64,000 bases of DNA from Dysosmobacter welbionis. Lineage in GTDB: Bacteria > Bacillota > Clostridia > Oscillospirales > Oscillospiraceae. This document shows positions 8,600 through 17,000 of the stretch, one piece after another. The stretch covers positions 992,001 through 1,056,000 of the forward strand of contig NZ_CP034413.3 of NCBI RefSeq assembly GCF_005121165.3, in the 5' to 3' direction. The first letter of the stretch is position 1. Every line of letters begins with the position of its first letter. The notes beneath the pieces are model-generated. The model did no database searches and had not been told where the DNA came from. It saw only the letters and a program-made list of their open reading frames with translations. The translations under genes and the position numbers were made by a program.

Positions 8600-8977
8600 T
8601 TATCGCTCATGCTCTTTTTCGGTTCGCATGAGGGCCTTCGCCCGCTCCACTTCATCGGACATCATATAGCACCGCTCAATTTGCCAGCCGTTCTTGCCGC
8701 CGTACTCCGATGCCATGTACTGTTCCAGACGGACACAGGGATCGGAGCCATCCAGGGACGAAGCATAGATGGAATATCCGCCCATATTAGGCCGAAACGC
8801 CTTGTTGTCGCTGGACACCGCATAGGTACGGCTTTCCACGGAATACTCCTTGTCAAAGCTGGCCGGAGAGAACACAATGAAGCCGGACAAATGCTGGCGG
8901 GCACGTTCTGCTGCGCGAAAATAACTTCGCATGGTTGCATAGGTCATATTGACTTCACAAAGGGCCTTTTCACTCAT
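8600..8977 (-). CDS. Conserved hypothetical ICE protein
   Basis: A 125-residue soluble protein (MSEKALCEVNMTYATMRSYF at the start) with a good ribosome site, AGGAGG, before the ATG. I do not recognise a domain. Aromatic/glycine segments such as RPNMGGYSIYASSLDGSDPC and a charged C-terminus (DEVERAKALMRTEKEHER) are visible. It lies alone between mobC and parR, with a terminator-like repeat upstream at 9045-9071. ICE B has a different small protein (62517-62915) in the matching place. Confidence 0.65.
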   Translation of the reverse strand: MSEKALCEVNMTYATMRSYFRAAERARQHLSGFIVFSPASFDKEYSVESRTYAVSSDNKAFRPNMGGYSIYASSLDGSDPCVRLEQYMASEYGGKNGWQIERCYMMSDEVERAKALMRTEKEHER

Positions 8978-9044
8978 GGAGTGACAACCTCCTATTATGA
9001 TTTTTGCGGCATCATAGGTGATGCCATACCCCTCGACGGGCGGG

Positions 9045-9071
9045 AAAAAGCGGCATCATAGGTGATGCCGC
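9045..9071 (-). terminator. Terminator after parR, with 20-bp direct repeat
   Basis: On the minus strand the stem GCGGCATCA / TGATGCCGC (loop CCTA) is followed by TTTTTCCC, a Rho-independent terminator directly at the parR stop. The same 20-bp sequence occurs again in the same orientation at 9006-9025, where it is followed by A-rich rather than T-rich sequence. Confidence 0.7.
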
Positions 9072-9352
9072 TAAAAACTGTTCAGGAAGTCAAACACGGC
9101 GTTTAGGTCCTCCGTGCTGGCTTCCGCCTGCGCCGCTGGCCGGTCATAGCCGTTCTTTGCGGTTCGCTCCAATTCTTCAGATACGGTCTGACGGATCAGC
9201 TCTTTCAACACATTGGTTTGCTCTTTTGCGTTGATCCTGGCGATGATCTCCTGATTGATGGATCGGGCCTCCATGCGGTGCAGGGCTTCCCACGCCCTGC
9301 GGTCATTCTCCCGGTCAAGGTTAAATCGGAGCGAAAACCGTTTGGTATTCAT
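9071..9352 (-). CDS. parR: ParR-like centromere-binding protein
   Basis: A 93-residue protein starting MNTKRFSLRFNLDRENDRRA, with a ribbon-helix-helix-like N-terminus (strand followed by WEALHRMEARSINQEIIARI) and an acidic/aromatic C-terminal tail ending in NAVFDFLNSF. In type II partition systems such a protein binds the centromere and couples it to actin-like ParM filaments. The start overlaps the parM stop by four bases (ATGA), so the two are coupled. The assignment rests on fold-like features and on the ParM neighbour. Confidence 0.75.
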   Translation of the reverse strand: MNTKRFSLRFNLDRENDRRAWEALHRMEARSINQEIIARINAKEQTNVLKELIRQTVSEELERTAKNGYDRPAAQAEASTEDLNAVFDFLNSF

Positions 9353-10281
9353 TCTCTCGTCCCCCTGTGCAAAGCCTGCTCACACAGGAACTCATAGCCC
9401 TTGGCGGTGGCGCAGATGTCCTCGTAGATCGTTACGCGGTCGGCGTCATAAGCCCCGAAGTTGCGGACCAGACAGCTTCCGCCGCCCAGCACATGGAGCC
9501 GCATAAGAGCGGGGTTGTACTCATGCTCCCGCAGGATGCGGAAAATCTCGCCCACATACTCTGCGGCGGTTTCCCGGATGGTGGTCAGGTAGTCCTCCCG
9601 AATATCCGCTGTGCCGAACCGCAGCACCCGGTTGATGATCGACTCGTCCACCGTGGCATGGTGGGTCCGCATGACATTCTCCCGGACGGCCAGCATACAT
9701 TGATGGGTGCCATACTTCTCAGTAAACATCCGGTCCACAACAGGCTTGCGGTCGTTGATGAACATGATGTTCATGGTGCCGTTGCCAATGTCACAGAGCA
9801 TATTCACGCCCTGGAAGTCCCTGATCTGGCCGGCAACCGCAGCGAAGCCCTGGGGGAACACATCCACCCCGGCGATCTCCACCCGGTAGGCTTTTCCCCG
9901 GAAGGTAAAGGCCAGTTCCCGGTTCCGCATGAGGTAGGCTTTGAAGTCCGCCCGCTGCCGACTCACCCAGGTGAGGGGCAATCCCACTGCAAGATATACC
10001 GTGGCGTCTGTCAGGCCATATACATTCAGCTCACGGGCGATAGCGGCCAGGGTGAGGATATAGTAGTCATCGTCCCCGGTCTTGTCCGCCTTAAACTCCT
10101 TGTGGCCTGTCCCAATCAGGTAGTAGCGTCCGTCATAGACCAGCAGATCGTCTTTGAATACCGGCTCTGCGTCATGGACGGTCAGCCCCGCGGGAAAACA
10201 GCAGTTTGCAGTCTTGATGTTGCCGTAGCCATTGTCTATCCCGATGATCTTCATGCCCTGATGGTCTTTCACCGGCTCCAT
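9349..10281 (-). CDS. parM: ParM/StbA-like actin-fold segregation ATPase
   Basis: A 310-residue actin-like protein. Nucleotide-binding signatures are GIDNGYGNIKTANC (phosphate 1), MLCDIGNGTMNIMFI (phosphate 2) and LHVLGGGSCLVRNFG (adenosine motif). ParM filaments push sister DNA copies apart and so stabilise the circular form of an ICE. The annotated ATG has GAGGAAGGA directly before it; an in-frame ATG at 10254 would give MKIIGIDNGYG and is also possible. It overlaps the TOPRIM gene upstream by 13 bases and parR downstream by 4. The system implies that ICE A spends part of its cycle as a segregating plasmid-like circle. Confidence 0.9.
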   Translation of the reverse strand: MEPVKDHQGMKIIGIDNGYGNIKTANCCFPAGLTVHDAEPVFKDDLLVYDGRYYLIGTGHKEFKADKTGDDDYYILTLAAIARELNVYGLTDATVYLAVGLPLTWVSRQRADFKAYLMRNRELAFTFRGKAYRVEIAGVDVFPQGFAAVAGQIRDFQGVNMLCDIGNGTMNIMFINDRKPVVDRMFTEKYGTHQCMLAVRENVMRTHHATVDESIINRVLRFGTADIREDYLTTIRETAAEYVGEIFRILREHEYNPALMRLHVLGGGSCLVRNFGAYDADRVTIYEDICATAKGYEFLCEQALHRGTRE

Positions 10282-11219
10282 TCCTCCTTCCTCTTTGCCT
10301 GCCCCAACCTCCGCTGGAGCAGCAGATCGTTTACATCCTTGCCGCTGGGCGGCGGCCTGTCCAGCACTTCGTATCTGTCCCCCAGGCCAGCCATGATACC
10401 CGCTGCCGCGTCCCGGCCCACCTCGTCATTGTCCAGGTGGAGGCAGAGCGTGTGGACGCCGGGGTGGTCCTGAAGGTACTGGCTGAGAGCCATGGGGATG
10501 ACAAACTCTTGTTTCTGCTTGAACACCCCGCCCAGGGAGAGCATGGCGTCCTGCCGCCAGTCCCGGCCCTTCATTTTCAGCAGGGTGGCGTAGCTCAACA
10601 GGTCGATGGCCGATTCAAACAGGTGGACGCTGGGTACAGCGGAGTCCTCCGCGATGGCGAAGGAATACCGCTTGTCACTGCCGGTGGCCTCGCCCTTGAA
10701 GTCCCCTATGATGCCCCGCAGGGCGGCGTAGCGGGGTTGGCCCTGCCGGTCCCGGCCCACGAATACAGCATTGTGATAGGGCAGACTTTCATACAAACGC
10801 CCGGTCTGGATGCAGTAGTCGATCACATCATAATCAATGCCCCGCCCATGAAGATAGCTGACAACATGGGTTGCACACCGGCTGGATTGGGGAAGGACCA
10901 GCTTCCGGGGTTCCTGCTCCTTTGGCCTGGCTTGAGGCGCCGGAGACGGGGGAGAGAAGTTCGGCCCCGTCAGGGCCTCCACTGCCTCGGTAAAGGAAAA
11001 GCCCTGGACCTTGATAAGATAGTCCAGGGCCGTTTTCCCGCCGATTTTGCGGGAGAACCAGTTCCATTTTCCGTTGCTGATCTTCAAGCTGTCATGCTCA
11101 CGGGTGCAGTAGGTGCTTCCGCCTACATGGACGAGCTGGTGCGGGTCATACCGCTGGAGATAGGTCAGCAGGTCCCATTCCTTAGCCTGAGCGATCTGCT
11201 CCGGGGTGACATAGCCCAT
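10269..11219 (-). CDS. DUF3991 and TOPRIM domain protein (primase-like)
   Basis: A 316-residue protein. The N-terminus (PEQIAQAKEWDLLTYLQRYD, then HDSLKISNGKWNWFSRKIGG) resembles the zinc-ribbon-like start of CHC2/DUF3991 primase relatives. The TOPRIM part shows HLFESAIDLLSYATLLK and HTLCLHLDNDEVGRDAA, giving the acidic Glu and Asp-x-Asp residues expected for metal binding. Such proteins probably prime or process ICE DNA during replication. It sits between DUF3848 and parM, with overlaps or short gaps suggesting one operon. Confidence 0.85.
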   Translation of the reverse strand: MGYVTPEQIAQAKEWDLLTYLQRYDPHQLVHVGGSTYCTREHDSLKISNGKWNWFSRKIGGKTALDYLIKVQGFSFTEAVEALTGPNFSPPSPAPQARPKEQEPRKLVLPQSSRCATHVVSYLHGRGIDYDVIDYCIQTGRLYESLPYHNAVFVGRDRQGQPRYAALRGIIGDFKGEATGSDKRYSFAIAEDSAVPSVHLFESAIDLLSYATLLKMKGRDWRQDAMLSLGGVFKQKQEFVIPMALSQYLQDHPGVHTLCLHLDNDEVGRDAAAGIMAGLGDRYEVLDRPPPSGKDVNDLLLQRRLGQAKRKEEWSR

Positions 11220-11220
11220 C

Positions 11221-11559
11221 CTACCGTTCCTCCCGCTGGCCCTTTTCCTTTTCAGCTCGTATGACGGTATCTGCGCGGGCCTCGATCACATCCCGTACAT
11301 CGTCCATGTGGTGGGTTTCCGCCCGCTCCCACGCCCGGTAAACATCCGCCAGCGGGGTCCGGGACCGCAGCAGAGCCGCGGCCTGGGCGTCCGTCAGTTC
11401 CAGTACCTCCAACTCCATCACAATATCCTCTCGGACCGTGAATTTGCAGGCATTGTCCAGGATCACATTGGGGGGCTGCTCCAGAAGCCATGCCTTATAC
11501 TTCTGCTGCTCGGCTGCCATCCGTTCATAAAGTTGGCGCATCATTTCTTTGTTGGTCAT
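11221..11559 (-). CDS. DUF3848 family protein
   Basis: A 112-residue, mostly helical acidic protein (MTNKEMMRQLYERMAAEQQK at the start; VLELTDAQAAALLRSRTPLADVY in the middle). It matches the DUF3848 family common in Clostridia ICEs; its function is unknown. It is first in the run to TOPRIM, parM and parR, with one base between its stop and the next start codon. AAGGAGTG lies before the ATG. Confidence 0.8.
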   Translation of the reverse strand: MTNKEMMRQLYERMAAEQQKYKAWLLEQPPNVILDNACKFTVREDIVMELEVLELTDAQAAALLRSRTPLADVYRAWERAETHHMDDVRDVIEARADTVIRAEKEKGQREER

Positions 11560-11586
11560 GCTGTATCACTCCTTATAAAATAGTGA

Positions 11587-11656
11587 TAGCCGGGAGATCT
11601 CCAGATGAAAACCTCCCGGCTATGTAAAACGGCAAGGCCGCAGACACGGCCTTGCC
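11587..11656 (-). terminator. Two strong hairpins; terminator of the HipB/HipA operon
   Basis: On the minus strand GGCAAGGCCG/CGGCCTTGCC (11631-11656) is followed by GTTTTACAT. A second perfect stem, TAGCCGGGAG/CTCCCGGCTA, lies at 11587-11622. The first looks like the Rho-independent terminator of the kinase gene ending at 11676; the second may belong to the leader of the next operon. Confidence 0.65.
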
Positions 11657-11675
11657 AAAAAGGTATGTGATTGCT

Positions 11676-12617
11676 TTATCGGGCGTTCCGGTCTTTCCCG
11701 GCTTTGTGTTTCGCTGGCAGAGGTCCATCTTTCGCCTGCTCTAATTTTTCCAGAGCAAAATCCAGTATCTTCACCTTCCGCTCCGCCAGCATGGTCAGAT
11801 AAAATTGCCGCTGCAAATCACTGAGGAATGGGGTGTCATAAATCAACTTCCCGATTTTACCCATATCAATCCGGGGGACGATCCTCCGCAGGGCGCGGCT
11901 GCACCCCTCTTCCCGCAGTGAGGAAATAAAATCGAAATACCGAATTTTCTTTCCTTCCAGCGTAATCGCGGAGGTCGGTATCTCATAAATTCGATAGTCA
12001 CGGTCGCCCTGATTGGTAAGGACAGACCGCATGATCTCGTCATCCGCCTGGGGATAGAGGCAACTCCCACAATCGTAGACCGGGGCCAGTTCTATGGCGT
12101 CGCTGACGGCATCGTAGAGGAAGCCCCAGTTCCCGTTGTGCCGGTCCCAGTTCCCAATCAGGGCGTCTACGATGAACATATCCCAAAAGCGGTCCAGCAG
12201 TTGAGCGGCGTCTATGGCCGTTTGTGCCGTAATCGTATGGAGGATGTCGGACAGTTCGGTGCCATACCCGTTGCGCTCTGAGTCGATGATCTGGTTTTTC
12301 AGGGAGGCAAAGTCCTGAAGCACGAGCCCAGGCCGGGTAAAGTCGCCGCAGGCAACAACGATCTTCTCTGTGCCATTCACCGTGAATGTGCCCAGCAGGG
12401 TCTTTTGTACGGGGATGCCGGCAATCTCGAATATCTGGCAGCCGAGGTATTCAGAAAAACAACTGTTGCTGTAACTCATGTCCGGGTTTTTCTTCGCCAT
12501 AGAGGGAAATTTTAGCATATATTGCTCCCCGTCATAGAGGACGGAGATCTTCTTGCCGTTCGCGCCGGCGTATGCCTTGTTCCTTTTTGGCATACCTGTA
12601 AAGTCAATAACGCCCAT
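11676..12617 (-). CDS. HipA/CtkA-like serine/threonine kinase
   Basis: A 313-residue kinase-like protein related to HipA toxins and CtkA. ATP-binding and catalytic signatures are GEQYMLKFPS near residues 28-37, DALIGNWDRHNGNWGFLYD (catalytic loop) and ELAPVYDCGSCLYPQADDE (metal-binding loop). HipA-type kinases phosphorylate host targets and are restrained by a HipB-type partner, here encoded directly upstream. The ATG at 12617 follows GGGAG; the longer open frame upstream is not supported. A near copy in ICE B (63016-63923) carries a frameshift. The role in ICE A, as addiction module or regulation of the element, is inferred. Confidence 0.85.
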   Translation of the reverse strand: MGVIDFTGMPKRNKAYAGANGKKISVLYDGEQYMLKFPSMAKKNPDMSYSNSCFSEYLGCQIFEIAGIPVQKTLLGTFTVNGTEKIVVACGDFTRPGLVLQDFASLKNQIIDSERNGYGTELSDILHTITAQTAIDAAQLLDRFWDMFIVDALIGNWDRHNGNWGFLYDAVSDAIELAPVYDCGSCLYPQADDEIMRSVLTNQGDRDYRIYEIPTSAITLEGKKIRYFDFISSLREEGCSRALRRIVPRIDMGKIGKLIYDTPFLSDLQRQFYLTMLAERKVKILDFALEKLEQAKDGPLPAKHKAGKDRNAR

Positions 12618-12621
12618 GTGG

Positions 12622-13071
12622 TCACTCCCTTTCCATCCGCAGATACTTCTCCCGGAGATACCACGCCTGTTCTGAACTGATGACCTGATTGACCTCCGCG
12701 TTGTTGATGTCTGTCTGCAAGTTGCAGTAGTCGCAGTCCCAGCGCAGGTCCTTCTCACCCCGATCCAGCCGGTCCCAGGCCGCCTGCATCTGGGCTATGG
12801 ATTCCATCAAAAAATCAGGCAGGCCGCACTCCAGATAACTCTTATCTGTTGGCAGTCCGGTATCGCTCTCATAGGCCGGGGATAATTCCATGATGTCCTC
12901 CATGGTGCAGTCCAGCGCCTTGGCAAGTTGCTGGACAGTCTTGGCGGCACACCGTCCGATCTCGCTCCTTCCGGCGCAGATGTCAACGATGGTAGTATTG
13001 GGGACGCCGCTGATTTGCGCCAGACGGTATTTACTTATGCCCCGCTGATTCAGATACCCTTGCAGGTCCAT
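12622..13071 (-). CDS. HipB-like XRE-family regulator/antitoxin
   Basis: A 149-residue protein with an N-terminal helix-turn-helix (KYRLAQISGVPNTTIVDICA, then AKTVQQLAKALDCTMEDIME) and a C-terminal region ending EQAWYLREKYLRMERE. It should bind its own promoter and neutralise the downstream kinase; the two genes are separated by 4 bases. The start is placed at the ATG at 13071, preceded by AGGAAGG at 8 bases. The open frame extends 20 codons further up to a TTG, but that stretch is a consensus promoter, so it cannot be both. The last 71 bases of the window hold the end of a homologous gene. Confidence 0.85.
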   Translation of the reverse strand: MDLQGYLNQRGISKYRLAQISGVPNTTIVDICAGRSEIGRCAAKTVQQLAKALDCTMEDIMELSPAYESDTGLPTDKSYLECGLPDFLMESIAQMQAAWDRLDRGEKDLRWDCDYCNLQTDINNAEVNQVISSEQAWYLREKYLRMERE

Positions 13072-13102
13072 ACCCTGTGCCTTCCTTTCAATATTTTCCT
13101 CC

Positions 13103-13131
13103 ATTATATCGGCATACCGATTGTCTGTCAA
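13103..13131 (-). promoter_or_regulatory. Consensus promoter of the HipB/HipA operon
   Basis: The minus strand reads TTGACA at 13131-13126, a 17-base spacer, and TATAAT at 13108-13103, a perfect sigma-A promoter. Transcription should start near 13096, before the AGGAAGG site and the ATG at 13071. The promoter overlaps an apparent 5' extension of the regulator frame and decides its start. Confidence 0.85.
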
Positions 13132-13173
13132 TCACTTATGCTCCCTATGCCCAGGAAAATAGAATTACGATGA

Positions 13174-13878
13174 TTATAAACGAATAAACATCGTGTCAAA
13201 GTCCTCGAACATGAATTGTATTTTGTCGATCTGTTTCCGGGTATGGTAGTGGCCGCAGTACCATTTTTTGTAGTCCAGGCGGTCCTCTATGCCATCCAGC
13301 CAGTCCTCGGTACTCTTGTCTACGGAGCTTTGGTCAAGGCCGGAGAGAAATACTTCGGTCGGCTCATATTTGCGGGGGCAGGTGTGGCTCAAAACAATGT
13401 CGATGTTCCAGTGTAAGGCGGCAAGCCGCGCTTCAACCACGGCTTTGATCTCCTCGTCCGGCTGCTCATCCGGCCACCAATGCCACCCGTGCGCCAGCCG
13501 GTAGTGCTTATCCACACTGTACGCGCCCCCGATCACGATACACTTGTACCCATCGAAATTGTAAATCTCGCCGTCAACAGCAAAGAGGATGTTCGGAAAT
13601 GCTTCTTCATAGAGAATTTTCCCGCCGCAGTATTCTCCTTCCATATAGGATGGGATGCGCTGGGGCCTGGCTTCATGGTTGCCGTGGATACTGAAGAATT
13701 TGACCGGAATGGCGCTGGCATACTCTTTTGCGCGGGTGTCGCGGTCATTCAGGTAATAATTGAAACCCGCATCACCAAGGATGATTATGGTATCGGATTT
13801 TGTTGTTTCCATTGCGCGGCAAAAGGTGTCCACGCGGAGAAAGTTCCCATGTGTGTCACCTGTGAGATAGGTTGCCAT
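13174..13878 (-). CDS. Metallophosphoesterase
   Basis: A 234-residue calcineurin-like phosphoesterase. Metal-binding motifs appear in order: GDTHGN near residue 7, GDAGFNYYL, GNHEARPQR, SHTCPRKYEP and GHYHTRKQID. The substrate is unknown; small family members act on nucleotides or phosphoproteins. The ATG at 13878 follows GGAG; an upstream in-frame start lacks a ribosome site. It lies between the helicase gene and the HipB/HipA operon, all on the minus strand. Enzymes of this kind are frequent cargo in Clostridia ICEs. Confidence 0.85.
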   Translation of the reverse strand: MATYLTGDTHGNFLRVDTFCRAMETTKSDTIIILGDAGFNYYLNDRDTRAKEYASAIPVKFFSIHGNHEARPQRIPSYMEGEYCGGKILYEEAFPNILFAVDGEIYNFDGYKCIVIGGAYSVDKHYRLAHGWHWWPDEQPDEEIKAVVEARLAALHWNIDIVLSHTCPRKYEPTEVFLSGLDQSSVDKSTEDWLDGIEDRLDYKKWYCGHYHTRKQIDKIQFMFEDFDTMFIRL

Positions 13879-14032
13879 AGCATTCAACTCCATTCTATCA
13901 TGAATTTTGATACCGTATACAGGTGGGCGTGGGACACCCATCCGCGGAAATGATACAACAAACTATGTACGGGGGCAAGTCTGCGGCTTGCTCCCGTATC
14001 ATGTTTTTGAGGGTCAGACATTTCTCACTCTT

Positions 14033-17000
14033 TCAGCGTTCGCGGTCGGGACTGCCACGGGCGGGGGCGGTGACTTCATCCCCTACATCTCCATCCACGA
14101 TCTCGCTCTCCCGCTTGTCCATGTTCAGCAGGATGTTCAATTCATCCAGGCGGGCGGACTTTCTTTTCAGCTCGTCCTCCTGGGGAAAGGGCTTATCCAC
14201 CTCCAGTTTGGCGTTTTCGAGCTGCATCCTGGTATTTTCCAACTGTTCCCGGCAGGTGCTGATCCGCTCCTCCATGCTTTCCAGCAGATTGTCCAGGCGG
14301 AGAATGTTGCCAAAAACATCTGTGCCGAGGTTCGTGGTGTAGTACAGCGCCCCTTTCAGCGTGACCTTGAACTCCCTGGTCAGGCTTGCAAAGGACAGGT
14401 CCATAGAAAAGCCCCGGTACTGGCCCAGGGGGACAGGTTCGGGGCTGGTCATGGCTTTGCAGGCGGCGAGGATGGCGCTGCCTGCGGCTTTTTTGTCGGT
14501 GTAGACGGTCCCCTCCACCTCCATGGGGGAGAAGCCGTCCTCATTGGGGTGGGTGTTCTCCTTCAGCCGGTCCATATCGGAAAGATAGCCCTCAATAGAC
14601 TGCTCATACTTGGCAATCTGCTGAGGCAGCGTCTTAATGATCTGATCCTCCAGAGCGTACCGCTGGCTGAGGTGGTTGGCTTTCAGGAGCCGGAGACGCT
14701 GCACATCAATGTCCAGGTCCATCTTCTCCTTGATGTGGGGATTGCCGGTGCAGAGCGCCTTGATTTCCGCGTATGACAGGGCGGTTTCATCTATATCCTC
14801 GCAGGACCGGACCGGGGATTTGCTGGTCATGATCTGCCCGATGAACTTCTGCTTGCCCTCCACCAGCTGATAGAGGTAGCTGTCAAAGGTGTTCTCGGTA
14901 ACATAGGTATAGATGTCCACCTCGTTGTTCTCGTTGCCCTGCCGGATGATCCGGCCCTCCCGTTGCTGAAGGTCGGAGGGGCGCCAGGGACAGTCCAGAT
15001 GGTGCAGCGCCACGAGTTTCTTCTGGACATTGGTGCCCGCGCCCATCTTCTGGGTGGAGCCGATCAGCACCCGGACCTGCCCGGAGCGCACCTTGCCGAA
15101 CAACTCCTTTTTCTGTGTCTCCGTGTTGGCGCTGTGGATATAGGCTATTTCTTCGGCTGGTATGCCCCTGGCAATCAGCTTATTCCGCAGGTCATCATAG
15201 ACATTCTGAAATTCCGCCATCTCGTAGCCGCCCTGCTCGTTTGGGACCATTTCAATGGGCCGGTTCTTGCCAGGGGTGGAGAGGTCGCAGAATACCATCT
15301 GCGCGGAACGCTGGTCCGCTGTGCGCTGCCATATATCAAACACATCCCCAGCACAGGCGTTGATTTTGCTGGTGTCGCTGTCCGGGAGCAAGGGGTTGAG
15401 GAGCCGCTGGTCCAGGGCCAGCTTGCGCCCGTCGTTGGTGATAAGCAGCATATTGTCCTCGGTACTGTCCACCATCCTGTTGCGGACCTTCTCCGCCCGC
15501 TGCCCCAGCGCCGCCACCATCTCCTTCTGCTGTTCCGAGGGTTTTAGCACGATGTTGTGGTAGTTGGCCTTGGGGACGGGGAGGTTGAGCATATCCGCCG
15601 TCTGGATGTCCGCCACTTCTTTGAACATAGACATGAGTTCTGGGAGGTTGTAGAACCGGGAGAACCGGGTCTTGGCCCGATAGCCGGTGCCCTCCGGGGC
15701 CAGCTCGATGGCGGTGACAGTCTCGCCAAAGGTAGACGCCCAGGCGTCAAAATTGAGCAGGCCGTGTTCTTCCAGGGTGTGGTACTGCAAATACTTCTGC
15801 ATGGTATACATCTCCACCATGGTGTTGGAGATGGGGGTGCCTGTGGCGAACACAACGCCCCGGCCCCCGGTCAGCTCGTCCAGATAGCGGCATTTCATAT
15901 AGAGGTCGCTGGACTTCTGGGCCTCCGTCTGGCTGATGCCGCCCACATTCCGCATTTTGGAAAAGGCGGCGAGGTTTTTGTAGTAGTGGGCTTCATCGAC
16001 AAAGAGGCGGTCAATGCCCAGTTCTTCAAATGTGACCACATCATCCTTACGGCTCTGGTCGTTCAACTTTGCTAACTTGGCGTCAATGGACTTTTTTGTG
16101 CGCTCCATCTGCTTGATGGAGAAGCGTTCCCCGTGGTTGGCTTTCAGTTCCGCGATGCCGTTCAGGACCTCACTCCGCTGCTGTTCCAGAAGATACCGCT
16201 GGCGCTCCACACTCACCGGGATTTTCTCAAACTGGCTGTGTCCGATGATGATGGCGTCATAGTCGCCGGTGGCGATCCTGCCGCAGAACCGCTTGCGGTT
16301 CTTGGTTTCAAAGTCCTTCCTGGTCGCCACCAGAATATTGGCAGAGGGGTAGAGCTGCAAATACTCCGACGCCCACTGCTCCGTCAGGTGGTTGGGCACC
16401 ACGAACAGGCTTTTTTGGCACAGCCCCAGCCGCTTGCTCTCCTGGGCGGCAGCTACCATTTCAAATGTTTTCCCTGCTCCCACCACATGGGCCAGCAGGG
16501 TGTTCCCTCCGTAGAGGATGTGAGCGATGGCGTTCACCTGATGGGGCCGCAGGGTGATCTCTGGGTTGATGCCCACAAAGTTCAGGTGGCTCCCGTCATA
16601 CTCACGGGGCCGTATGCTGTTGAACTTGTCGTTGTAGAGCCTTGTCAGACGCTCCCTCCGGGCTGGGTCTTTCCAAATCCAGTCCTGAAACGCCTGCTTG
16701 ATAAGCTGCTGCTTGCCCTGGGCGATAGCCGTTTCCTTCTTGTTCAGGACAGGAACACGGTTGCCGTGTTCGTCCTCCACATAGTCAAAAATACGCAAAT
16801 CCCGGAGGTTCAGGGTTTCCTCTATGATCTTGTAGCCATTGACACGGGTGGTGCCGTAGGTGTTCTCCGCCTTGACATTGCCCCTGTCGGCAAATTTACT
16901 TTCGATATTCCATGCGCCGGTGTGCTGGGAGTAATGGCTGCGTATCATCCGCTGACTGCGGGGGGAAGTCCCGAACAGTTCATAGATAAATTGGTCAATG

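Noticed and set aside
9006-9071. Two copies of a 20-bp sequence as a possible CRISPR or parC centromere array
   Set aside because: Only two copies, 24 bases apart, each forming a hairpin; one is a clear terminator. Too few for a CRISPR or a typical centromere.
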